Source: Chamaecyparis obtusa (Eukaryota > Streptophyta > Pinopsida > Cupressales > Cupressaceae). From it: a stretch of 64,000 nucleotides of DNA. The stretch spans positions 1,410,001 to 1,474,000 of the forward strand of contig BSBK01001294.1 in the NCBI GenBank assembly GCA_027943335.1. The letters run 5' to 3'. Of the stretch, positions 40,905 to 51,050 are shown piece after piece; the first letter of the stretch is position 1; the number at the start of each line of letters is the position of its first letter. The translations under genes were made by a program, and so were the position numbers. Under the pieces are notes generated by a model. It saw only the letters and a program-made list of their open reading frames with translations. It was not told where the DNA came from and searched no databases.

Positions 40905-41815
40905 ATATACTTAGAAGAGAACCTTAATTGCAAGAGGCTACAAAAAAATGGAGCCTTGAACCTGGACATTCCACCATTCATCAGCATCCATCCTATTTTG
41001 AGCATGAAGAGCGGTAGTGTCATGATATTTGGGATTGGCCAAACTTGGTCAAGATAATCTTTCGCGTTTCATCATCATCATATATCTTTGTAAATGTGGT
41101 CTTGCAGCCAACAACAACCTTCGCATCTCTATATGGTGCCACCCTCCTTGGTTGTGAAATCATCTCTTGGCTATAAAACCTTGCCGCCAATGTATATGCC
41201 AAGCAATGTAAGGGGGTGGTCATCTTGTTCCAATGGTCAACAATAATTTTTCCACGACTTTGAAAAACGTATCTATACGTTCCTTGGCCACTATTATTGT
41301 TTTTATGCTCTCCACCATGGTGTCCATGCCATCATAAATTTCACCCAAACATGAGCAATCAATATCAACGTACCTAATCATGCTCATGATGGGCTGAATG
41401 AATTTCAAAACATATTCCGCATGACCCCACCATTCATCATCAAGGATCAATGCTTTTACTTTCTGGGCTCTTTTTGTGTTTGATTGCCTCCATACACTCC
41501 ACAAAGTGTTGATGACCATAGCACTCAAGGCCTCTCGCACCTTCATAAGTTGTCTTAAGATGATTGTGTGAGATGCAAATCATGTTTCAACAACCTAACA
41601 TGGCATAAAACATACATGTCATATACCAAGTTCAACTATAGTTTTTTTTTAAATTAAAAATAAAAAATAAAAAATAAAAAATGAACTTAAATTACCTTCA
41701 ACAACTCCAATGAAGAGAAGATCCCAAATATGGCTTGTGTCATGTGATGATTAGTCACAAACATTTGTATTTCCTTGGCCTCCATGTAAATTTTGACCCC
41801 GATGCAGAGGAAGGA
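40905..41815 (-). pseudogene. hAT transposase fragment (BED/DUF659 clade)
   Basis: On the minus strand: IYMEAKEIQMFVTNHHM and IFSSLELLK, an intron (GTAATT to TGTTAG, about 41590-41695), then REALSAMVINTLWSVWRQSN, ILDDEWWGHAEYVLKF, CLGEIYDGMDTMVES, CLAYTLAARFY and finally DADEWWNVQ near 40950. It is better preserved than the copy at 7089-8345, with a 108-codon open stretch (41220-41546). Both ends are cut by retrotransposons (copia LTR below, outer copia above). Confidence 0.8.
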
Positions 41816-41864
41816 CTTCTAACTTGACAAATTCGCAAAGCTTTCAAAGGTTCTCATTAATTCA

Positions 41865-42937
41865 TGTTAAAGATAAGGTAGCTGCGATAGAGACCATTCA
41901 TACATGTGGCGATCTGCAGTTATATTCTTATCATATTTTGGTTTGCACTATCATATGGATTCTCTCATGTTCGAGCATTTGCTTTGAAGTTTTTTGTATG
42001 TGATATGAGTTCAAATCTTCTGGTGGTATCGTGTAGCTCGTGTTATTGGCATTGAGTTGATTCTCTATTCTCTTCGTTATTGTGAGTTATATGGGCATCG
42101 ATCATGGTTTGCATTGGCATTAAAAGGTGTCTTCAATTACGTCAATTGTTTTTCATCCGGCTGGAATCAGTTCTTGTAATTATTCGACACCTATTCTTCT
42201 CACCTTTGTCGTTGTTGAATCACATGATGACTTGGCACTTTCATCGCATGAATTGGCATCACCATGGGTTGCTACAACGGTTCATGGCTTCAAGTCGACC
42301 GTTCATGTTGGGAGGGCATCACGTGTTTTGTCCAAGTTTGTAATTGACGACTCTAGCAATTACGCGGGAGTTCCTCTATGTTTTGGAAACGCTTATTTGG
42401 CAATAGTGACATTTCAGTCACGCTCGATGGACTCTTTGTCTACCGTAAGTGAATATGGCTTACGTAGAGTTAATGATGTTTTATAAAGCAGAGAATGTGT
42501 GTTAGTTGTGTATGTGAGCAGCAAAGGAGATACTAAGATTAAAGCATTAAAATATCATTTTGTAACAGTGAGTTTTTTTGGTACTGTGTATTATCAAAGA
42601 TTATGATTGTGAGTGATAAATTTGTGTTTGTAAATCATTTCTCAGGATCGATAGTATCTGTAGATACTCTAGTCTATCGTTGTATGCAGTCAAAGTGTTC
42701 AATTTGTGAAGGAGATATATTAGGCTTATTGATTGACTGATTAATGTCTTCAATCATAAGCGAGAAGTAATTCTAATTGTTTTGAGAACTCTATAAAGGG
42801 ATCATCATTTTGTGGGCTGGGTTTTTCACCCTCAAGAGGAGGGTTTCCCCAGGATAAGTCTCGTGTTCTTTGTTATTTTGTGTGTCACATTTCAATTTAC
42901 TGCAATCTATATATATATTCTGGTTCAAAAATTAACA
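41865..42937 (+). repeat. 5' LTR of outer copia
   Basis: 1073 bp, TGTTAAAG...TTAACA, uninterrupted copy of the LTR. Confidence 0.88.
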
Positions 42938-43035
42938 TGGTATCAAAGCGGGTCTAAGGAAATGATCTGAAACCAGAATCTTTAAGTTTTATATTACTCT
43001 TTTCTCTACTTTAAATTTGCTTGTTTCAACTCTAC

Positions 43036-43530
43036 ATAGTGGTGAACGGACTGAAAGTTGAAGATAGGTTGGATGGAGCCTCAAACTTCACTTCTCGCAA
43101 GTTCAGGGTTCTAATTGCAATTGAAGAAAATGATCTTCTTAACTACGTGAAATCTGATGTAGCTGAGCCTACTAATGGCACTCAGAAAGCCCAATGGAGA
43201 AAGAACAATGTTATGGCAAGAAAGATTTTGATTGATTTTGTTAATAGTCATTTGGTACATGTCATTTCCAAGTTGAATTCAGCTAAGGAGATGTTTGAGT
43301 GTCTTCAAAGTCTGTATGAATTCAACAATACTAGCAGAGCTCTAGCTTTGAGACGACAACTGTTACATATTAAGATGGCTACAGGTGAATCAGTTGTCTT
43401 TCTTTATGAAGATTTCAGAATTAAAGGATCAACTCAATGCAATTGGAGACTCCATTGAGGAGAAAGATTGAGAATTGATTGCATTCAGGAGGAATGCAGA
43501 TTAGAGGCTAGAGGTAATGGACGTAAAACT
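43036..43530 (+). pseudogene. Outer copia gag, N-terminal part
   Basis: Gag (UBN2 type) starts about NGLKVEDRLDGASNFTSRKF and continues with RKILIDFVNSHLVHVIS and FECLQSLYEFNNTSRALALR. A frameshift at about 43430 and a TGA follow, then ELIAFRRNAD-like sequence until the nested insertion at 43531. It resumes at 51051 with HVRVAHTSKGKGKKGNF. Confidence 0.8.
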
Positions 43531-44808
43531 TGTTGGCATTAAGAGATGGTAACCGGTAAGCCTTCTACCGGTACATGGCAATTAAGTATTGGCATTGATT
43601 GGCAAAAAGAGGAAAGAGGAAAGAGGTGTTTGACACCTCAATCTAAGGTCTAAAGATCTAAGGAGAACCCCAATGGTGGATCTGTAAGTAAAGAGACTGG
43701 TTTGGCAAACAGTGACACTATGCAAGAAAGAAAAGACTATATCTGCTCATCAAAAGAAACCAATCACTAAGCCAAGTGCATCGGGAACCGAGGAACGGAC
43801 TACCGGTGTCAACAATGCAACCGGTAAGCAGAGGAAGGAAAGGTAACAGGTCAAAGTTCTTACCTATTTACAACATAAGGTTCTTAACCGATCAAGTGAA
43901 AACTTCGTTATGGTAAGATAAACCGGGGAAGTCATAGTCAACTATCTGTTAAACAACTCCTTGACCGGGATTTATTGCACTAAATCCAAAAGATTTTGAG
44001 TTAACATGATGATCGGTGCAAGGCGCGTTTGAAGGTTTTAAAGTCGGAGTTTGTGGCTTTAAAACATGGAGTTATCTCATGCGAAGGAAAGGTGCTTGAC
44101 ACGCATCTATTGTTTTCTTCACAAAGTAGATAAAGCAAGGGCATAGATCGGATGTTTCCTCAATGAACTAATACTCCACTAGGTGATGAATCCGAAAGAG
44201 ATCTGTAAATAGGTCATGGATGAGAAGCGCAATTAGGGCAAGGACTCTATATATTCTTCTGCCTGTTAAGAATATAAGTTGCCCTCATTCTGCCAAAACA
44301 AAGAGTGAACATGTACGCTGAAGAAGCTAAGGTAAATAGAAAAGAGAAGAAAAGAGAGAAAAAGTGTGCAGAGAAGCACAACAGAAAAGGAGAACATACC
44401 GACGGTGACCGGTGATGTTTCTCAGTCGAGTATAACAAAGATCTTATCAGGCTATGCAAAGTCATTTGTAAAAGTTCAAATCCTTCTATTGTTTTCTAAT
44501 AATTACAATAGATAAATCCCAGTATTTTGGGTGGACTTTAACAGGCCCCTTGTAATAAATCCCTTAACCGGGTGACATCTTTTCAGGTGTTCTAAGTCCT
44601 CTAACCAAGCAGGCACTAACCAGCCTTATTGTATCAAAGGCCCTTAACTGGATCGCATCTAATAATGCATTGCAATCCTTTAACAGGGAAGGCTCCTAAC
44701 AGGGCGCACTTCAGAAGAGTGCAAAATTTGTGAGGTCTCCTCACACCGTGGTTTTCACCTGATTTGGGTTTCCACGTGATAAATCTGGTGTCACTTTGTG
44801 ACTGATTG

Positions 44809-45567
44809 TGTGAAATTACAATAAACTTTAGTTTGATATTATTATTTTTCTTGATTTTTGTATATGATAATCCTTATTCAGACCTGTTGTATATAATTCA
44901 TCTCAAATACAAAAATATTTATCAATATATATATATATGTCTTTCAACATAGAAGGAGACGTGACTCATAAATGAGTCACGTCCCTTCAATACCGATGCC
45001 CTTTCATAACAAATTACCTTTACCGATAATCGAATATTAAAGACTGCACTTTACATATATTGTAACTACGATATATGTAAAGTGCAGTATCGTATGTTTT
45101 TGTATTATATAAGCCACGGGTAACATACTGCACGATATACATATTGTAAGATATGTATACCGTGCAGTATGTTATATGAATTAACAATCATATAACATAT
45201 TGCATACGATATCCGATATATATATATATAACAGTCGGTATGGTGGCCGATATGCATAACAGTCAATATGGCATCCGATATATATCATAGTCGGTACTTG
45301 GTATAGCAGTCGATATTAATTGGTATGTATTATCGTATCAATAATACATATTAACAATATGTATTATTGATATGATAATATCATATCACATCAATAGTGC
45401 AGATCGATATATATATAAGGCTTAGTTATATTATTAAATATATATATATATATATAAGTATATTGATAATATTAGATATACATAAATATGTAATATTATC
45501 AAGTATATATATATTAATATAGAATATTAATATAAAATTATCTAATCATAGCTATTCATTGTTAACA
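44809..45567 (-). repeat. 3' LTR of young copia
   Basis: 759 bp, TGTTAACAATG...AATTTCACA on the minus strand. It contains strong palindromes (44958-44983, 45043-45088, 45121-45174) and AT microsatellites. Confidence 0.95.
44958..44983. promoter_or_regulatory. Perfect palindrome with two TGACTCA sites in LTR
   Basis: GACGTGACTCAT, AA, then ATGAGTCACGTC: 12-bp perfect arms. Each arm holds TGACTCA (bZIP GCN4-like site) overlapping ACGTGAC. Its twin is at 50303-50328. A regulatory role is inference. Confidence 0.5.
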
Positions 45568-45629
45568 CTCCCTCTTAGCTAGATAAGATAATTTTCACTT
45601 TATGTTAGCATCATATTTTCATTTGAAAT

Positions 45630-45948
45630 GAGGAATCACCATTCATTGTGACACCTAGTTTCCATATCATAAAGATATGAGGAATCACCATGCATTGTGA
45701 CACCTAGTTTCCATATCCTAAAGATATGAGGAATCACCATGCATTGTGACACCTAGTTTCCATATCCTAAAGATATGAGGAATCAACAACTGATACCTAT
45801 TTCCATATCACAACGATATGAGGAATCAACAACTGATACCTATTTCCATATCACAACGATATGAGGAATCAACAACTGATACCTATTTCCATATCACAAC
45901 GATATGAGGAATCAACAACTGATACCTATTTTGTATCACAGTAATAGT
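45630..45948. repeat. Two adjoining related minisatellites
   Basis: Three 49-bp units (45630, 45679, 45728; GAGGAATCACCATGCATTGT...) are followed directly by four 43-bp units (45777, 45820, 45863, 45906; GAGGAATCAACAACTGATAC...). Both share GATATGAGGAATCA and TTCCATATC. They lie between RNase H and the 3' LTR. Confidence 0.93.
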
Positions 45949-46168
45949 GATACAAGGATATATTAAATATAGCATTATATCATATTTTATATAACCTCAT
46001 TATGGTATGTGCACTAACAGATAATCTGTTTACCATAACAACACCACATTACAAGATCGTCATCTCGTAATCAAATACAAGTGTTCATTATCTAAGAAGT
46101 CGTCACCTCTAGAAATGTCCACAGGATGGATGAGCCCATAAAATAACATTTATATATTATATATAAAA

Positions 46169-47142
46169 TCATATTACAACCATACCAAGAGTTTTCCTAA
46201 AGTGATCAACTTTCACCTTTGGAAGAGCTTTGGTGAGAATATCAGCAGTTTGATTTCCTGTACAAACATATTCCAACTGGAGTACCTTTCTTTCTGCCAT
46301 ATCACGAACATAGTGATAAGGAATCTCAATGTGCTTTGATCTATCATGAAATACAGGATTTACTGATAACTTGATACAGCTTTGATTGTCACAGAAGATA
46401 GTAGTTGGTGGTAGAGTTTTACCAAATAGTCCACTGAGTAGTTTCCTAAGCCATACTGCTTCTTTAGCTGCCATTGAAGCTGCAATGTACTCTGCCTCTG
46501 TAGAGCTTTGAGCTACTGAAGATTGTTTTCTACTGATCCAAGACACCATAGCTAATCCCAAGCTAAAACAACATCCTGAGGTACTTTTACGATCAATCAC
46601 ACTTCCAGCCCAATCTGAATCAGTGAACCCATGAAGGTTTAATTCTGTCCTATCATACTTGAGTCCATAGTTTAATGTACCTTGGAGATATCTCAATACA
46701 TGTGTAGCAGCAGTAAAGTGAATTTCTTTGGGATCACACATGAACTGACTTAATGTGTTTACTGAGAAACAAATGTCAGGTCTGGTATTCCCTAAGAACA
46801 TTAGAGATCCTATTAATTGTCTGTATAAAGAGATATCTGCAGAAGGAGATTCTGATGTTGCTTCCTTTAGTTTATGAAAATTTATTTCCATGGGTGAAGA
46901 CATGGGTCTACAATTCAACATGCCAAATCTCTTCAAGATATCAAGGGTATATTTGCCTTGATTCAAAATAATACAGTTTGATTTCTGCCAAACTACTAGA
47001 CCAAGAAAGTAGTGTAGAAGACCTAAGTCCTTCATATCAAATTCTTTGGCTAAGTCTTTCTTACATTGTTGAATCAAATAGTCTTCCCCTGTAATCAGTA
47101 AATCATCAACATATAATATGATTATCAACATATCACCTTTGT
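46169..47142 (-). CDS. Young copia RT C-terminal part and RNase H (320 codons)
   Basis: It continues the 984-codon frame after a one-base frameshift in a run of seven A. It contains the YVDD box (ILYVDDLLITGE), the RT thumb (KDLGLLHYFLGLVVWQ, GSLMFLGNTRPDICF) and RNase H with FTDSDWAGS, SSTEAEYIAAS and DNQSCIKLS, ending NQTADILTKALPKVKVDHFR. All catalytic residues are present. The lesion could be real or an assembly error in the homopolymer; if it is an error, gag-pol is fully intact. Confidence 0.95.
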
Positions 47143-50097
47143 TTACCTTGAAGTATAGATTTGGATCAGCATCATTTTTTTGGAAAATCCTAACTTTGTT
47201 AGATAGCTGTCTATTCTAGCATACCAAGCTCTGGGGGCTTGTTTAAGTCCATATAATGCTTTCTTCAACTTACATACATGTGTTTTAGGATCATGAATCT
47301 CAAATCCTTCAGGTTGTTCTAAGTATACCTCTTCTTCAATACTTCCATTTAAGAAGGCTGTTTTAACATCCATTTGATGAACTTTCCAACCTTTGGCAGC
47401 TGCAATGGCTAGAACTGTTCTAATAGATGTGTAACGTGCAACAGGAGCAAATGTTTCTTCATAGTCAATCCCTTCCTTTTGAGAGAAGCCTCTTGCTACA
47501 AATCTTGCTTTGTACTTTTCAATGCTACCATCAGCTGCATGTTTGATTTTGAATAACCATTTAGATGATACCACAGATTTTGATTTTGGTCTTGGTACAA
47601 TATCCCACACATCATTCTTTATGATAGATTGATATTCTTCTATCATTGCATCCTTCCATACTTGTTGTTGAATTGCATCAGATACATTTGTAGGTTCTAA
47701 GTTAGAGAGTTCACTCATGAGTGCTGCATAGCTGGATAATATGGAAGGCCTTTTTCTTTCTCTGACTGTTCCTGGAGGAGCACCAAGAGTCTTTCCTTCT
47801 TCTATGAGTTTAGTGGCCCAAAGTGGTCTCTTCTTAGGATTTTCTAGTGTGGATAGATTTTCATCATTTTCTTCTTCCTCAGAGTCCTCCTTTTGAGTTT
47901 CCTGTGAAGTGTTTTCTTTTGATGGAACAAAAGTCTCTTGCTCTTGTGAATTTATACTTTTAGAGCAAGCTGTATCTTCCTCAAATATTACATCTCTACT
48001 TAATTCAACAAGGTTCTGCCCAGGTATATAAATACGATATGCTTTTGAGGTTTCACTATATCCTACAAAGATACCTTTCTTCCCAGACGGTTCTAACTTT
48101 GTTCTCTTTTCCTTAGGAACATGAATGTAGACTGGACATCCAAATATTCGAAGATTACTTATATCAGGCTTTGTCCCTGTGAATGCTTCTTCAGGAGTTT
48201 TATTTTCAATGTGTGAGTGTGGACATCTATTTTGTATGTATACGGCTGTATTTGATGCTTCTGCCCAAAGAGAGGTATCAAGGTTTTGATCAAGAAGCAT
48301 TGCTTTGGTGGCCTCAATAATAGTTCTATTCTTTCTTTCAACTACCCCATTTTGTTGTGGATTATAAGGTACGGTGTACTCCCTCTTAATCCCAGCCTCT
48401 TTACAAAATTGTTTGAATATTTCAGATGTGTATTCTTTTCCATTGTCTGTTCTCAAAATTTTAATTTTCTTTCCAGATAGATTTTCAGTAATAGATTTGA
48501 AGTCTTTAAACTTACTTAGTACTCCCTCAGATTCTTTGTACTTAAGGAAGTAAATCCAGGTCTTTCGTGAGAAGTCATCAACAAAGATTATATAGTATTT
48601 GCAGCCTCCTATTGAAGAAACAGACATGGGTCCACATAAATCTGAATGTATCAATTCTAAAACCTCATTAGTTCTGCTTACACTAATTTGAAATGTTCCT
48701 TTTGTGTTTTTGCCTAGTGCACACCCTTTACATGCACCAGAATGATATTGTTTAAGTTTTGGTAATCCATTAACCAAATTTTCCATAGAAGATAAAGTTT
48801 TATAATTTAAATGTCCTAATCTTCTATGCCATACTTCATTTAAATTTGAAATGTCATTTACTAAGACTTGATTTATATCAGTATTTAATTCATATAAGCA
48901 CCCTTGTCTTCTTCCTATGGTATTAGCTTGTTTGAAGGTTAAACCTTTAGGCCATGCTTTTACTTTGCCATCCATGAAAGTTACTCTATACCCATTATCT
49001 TCAAGTGCCGATATGGATAAAAGGTTTCTCTTGATTCCTGGGACAAATAGGACTCCTGTGAGTTGAATTGAGATACCGGTCTTTAGTTTGATTGTGCATG
49101 TCCCAATGCCTCTTACTGGATAAGAGGAGTCATCTCCAATGGTTACCTCTTCATCCGATTCTTCTGACATGGTTTCTAGTAGTTCTTTGAACCCTGTAAT
49201 GTGACGTGAGGAACCGCTATCAATAACCCAAATGTTCTTGTTTGGAACTTGATTTGAGAGTGCAGAGTAGAGTACAAATTGCTCCTTCTTGATTTCTTCA
49301 TTGGGCTTCTTCTTGGATTTGGTAAAAGAGGCTTGATGATTCTTGTAAGGACAATTTGTTACAACATGTCCGGGTTTGTCACACCTAAAGCATTTAACAT
49401 GAGATAGGTCTCTTTTGGGATACTCCGTATTGAATTTCTTCTTTCTGAAATGTTTGAATTTCTTCTTCTTGTGAGTATTTACATTTAGTGCATGATTTTC
49501 TTCATCATTGATCTTTTTCTTTAATCCTCTTTTATCTAACCTTGATTCTTCTTGAAGACAATCTGTTCTTAATCGATCAAATTTTGGAAACTTGGATCTA
49601 GCACTTATACCAGCAACAAAGGTTTCCCAAGATTCAGGTAGTCCATCTAGAGCAATTAAGGCTAGTTCCTTTCCATCAATTTCATGGCCTAGTAGTGAAA
49701 GTTGATCTCTTAATGCTGATACCCTTAGAAAGTATGCATTTATTTTCTCATTCTTATTCATACTAATCTGGTTCATTTCTCTTTTCAAAGCTAGTTTCTT
49801 GCTAGCATTATTTATTTCATATGTTTTCTCCAATGCCTTGTACATCTCATATGCCTTATCATATTTGGATAGGATTGGTACAATATGATCTCTGACCCCA
49901 TCGATAATTATCTTCATGGCTTTGTCGTTCCCTTCATTCCAATTTGATAGATCGGGTTCCGCTTCTGGCTTAACCTTGTCTGGTTTAATAAAAGTTTCAA
50001 CTTTATTCTCTTTTAGCAGCATTATGATTCTTATCTTCCATGATTGGAAGTTATCAGCCCCTGCAAGTCTGTCCTCAAATCTGATCATGTTTGCCAT
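47143..50097 (-). CDS. Young copia gag, protease, integrase and N-terminal RT (984 codons)
   Basis: ATG at 50097 lies about 50 bp after the primer-binding site. Approximate residues: gag UBN2 domain 50-230; zinc knuckle CFRCDKPGHVVTNC at about 236; protease VIDSGSSRHITG at about 292; pre-integrase WHRRLGHLNYKTL at about 420; integrase with HSGACKGCALGK, DLCGPM, RTDNGKEYTS and QQNGVVERKNRTI (D, D, E present); linker KKRPLWATKL; RT from about 850 with FKIKHAADGSIEKYKARF and HQMDVKTAFLNG (first catalytic Asp). The frame ends after LTKLGFSKK because of the poly-A frameshift at 47145. It makes virus-like particles and replicates the element by reverse transcription in related copia elements. Confidence 0.95.
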   Translation of the reverse strand: MANMIRFEDRLAGADNFQSWKIRIIMLLKENKVETFIKPDKVKPEAEPDLSNWNEGNDKAMKIIIDGVRDHIVPILSKYDKAYEMYKALEKTYEINNASKKLALKREMNQISMNKNEKINAYFLRVSALRDQLSLLGHEIDGKELALIALDGLPESWETFVAGISARSKFPKFDRLRTDCLQEESRLDKRGLKKKINDEENHALNVNTHKKKKFKHFRKKKFNTEYPKRDLSHVKCFRCDKPGHVVTNCPYKNHQASFTKSKKKPNEEIKKEQFVLYSALSNQVPNKNIWVIDSGSSRHITGFKELLETMSEESDEEVTIGDDSSYPVRGIGTCTIKLKTGISIQLTGVLFVPGIKRNLLSISALEDNGYRVTFMDGKVKAWPKGLTFKQANTIGRRQGCLYELNTDINQVLVNDISNLNEVWHRRLGHLNYKTLSSMENLVNGLPKLKQYHSGACKGCALGKNTKGTFQISVSRTNEVLELIHSDLCGPMSVSSIGGCKYYIIFVDDFSRKTWIYFLKYKESEGVLSKFKDFKSITENLSGKKIKILRTDNGKEYTSEIFKQFCKEAGIKREYTVPYNPQQNGVVERKNRTIIEATKAMLLDQNLDTSLWAEASNTAVYIQNRCPHSHIENKTPEEAFTGTKPDISNLRIFGCPVYIHVPKEKRTKLEPSGKKGIFVGYSETSKAYRIYIPGQNLVELSRDVIFEEDTACSKSINSQEQETFVPSKENTSQETQKEDSEEEENDENLSTLENPKKRPLWATKLIEEGKTLGAPPGTVRERKRPSILSSYAALMSELSNLEPTNVSDAIQQQVWKDAMIEEYQSIIKNDVWDIVPRPKSKSVVSSKWLFKIKHAADGSIEKYKARFVARGFSQKEGIDYEETFAPVARYTSIRTVLAIAAAKGWKVHQMDVKTAFLNGSIEEEVYLEQPEGFEIHDPKTHVCKLKKALYGLKQAPRAWYARIDSYLTKLGFSKKMMLIQIYTSR

Positions 50098-50157
50098 TTT
50101 ATAATATCTTAAGTTTATTAAATTTCTTTAAATTTCAGAACCTTAGCTCTGATACCA

Positions 50158-50914
50158 TGTGAAATTACAATAAACTTTAGTTTGATATTATTATTTTTCT
50201 TGATTTTTGTATATGATAATCCTTATTCAGACCTGTTGTATATAATTCATCTCAAATACAAAAATATTTATCAATATATATATGTCTTTGCACATAGAAG
50301 GAGACGTGACTCATAAATGAGTCACGTCCCTTCAATACCGATGCCCTTTCATAACAAATTACCTTTACCGATAATCGAATATTAAAGACTGCACTTTACA
50401 TATATTGTAACTACGATATATGTAAAGTGCAGTATCGTATGTTTTTGTATTATATAAGCCACGGGTAACATACTGCACGATATACATATTGTAAGATATG
50501 TATACCGTGCAGTATGTTATATGAATTAACAATCATATAACATATTGCATACGATATCCGATATATATATATATAACAGTCGGTATGGTGGCCGATATGC
50601 ATAACAGTCAATATGGCATCCGATATATATCATAGTCGGTACTTGGTATAGCAGTCGATATTAATTGGTATGTATTATCGTATCAATAATACATATTAAC
50701 AATATGTATTATTGATATGATAATATCATATCACATCAATAGTGCAGATCGATATATATATAAGGCTTAGTTATATTATTAAATATATATATATATATAT
50801 ATAAGTATATTGATAATATTAGATATACATAAATATGTAATATTATCAAGTATATATATATTAATATAGAATATTAATATAAAATTATCTAATCATAGCT
50901 ATTCATTGTTAACA
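50158..50914 (-). repeat. 5' LTR of young copia
   Basis: 757 bp, nearly identical to 44809-45567, with the same palindromes at 50303-50328, 50388-50433 and 50466-50519. Confidence 0.95.
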
Positions 50915-51050
50915 GATTGCTTAAAGCTACTTTTATGCTTGAATATGTTTTGCTTACAGTTATAAGTATACTTTATCAAATTTATTTAAAAGAAGTTTTA
51001 TAGGTGTTGATTCACCCCTCCCCTCTCAGCACCTGTTGGGACTGTCAACA

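Larger units (their letters stand above)
44809..50914 (-). mobile_element. Young, almost intact Ty1/copia retrotransposon
   Basis: Read on the minus strand it has a 5' LTR (50158-50914), a primer-binding site TGGTATCAGAGC just inside (50146-50157), gag-pol (50097-46169), a minisatellite, a purine tract GCTAAGAGGGAG and a 3' LTR (44809-45567). The exact 5-bp duplication GATTG flanks it (44804-44808, 50915-50919). The LTRs (759 and 757 bp) differ only in AT-repeat length and two adjacent bases by eye, so insertion is recent. The only visible coding lesion is one frameshift in a poly-A run at about 47145. It is the last insertion in the nest. Confidence 0.95.
43531..51050. mobile_element. Solo-LTR-like insertion in outer gag, itself split by a young copia
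   Basis: Without the inner element (44809-50914 and one target copy) this is about 1.4 kb, with ends TGTTGGCATTAAG and GGGACTGTCAACA. It interrupts the outer gag between RKT and EDDHVRV. It holds repeated ACCGGT motifs, a TATA-like CTCTATATATT near 44242 and a pyrimidine-rich 3' end. No internal coding region or second LTR remains, so a solo LTR is inferred; a clear target duplication is not seen (AAACT, CTAAG). Confidence 0.6.

Noticed and set aside
45630..45948. CRISPR-like array
   Set aside because: Units are contiguous without unique spacers and lie in a plant retrotransposon.
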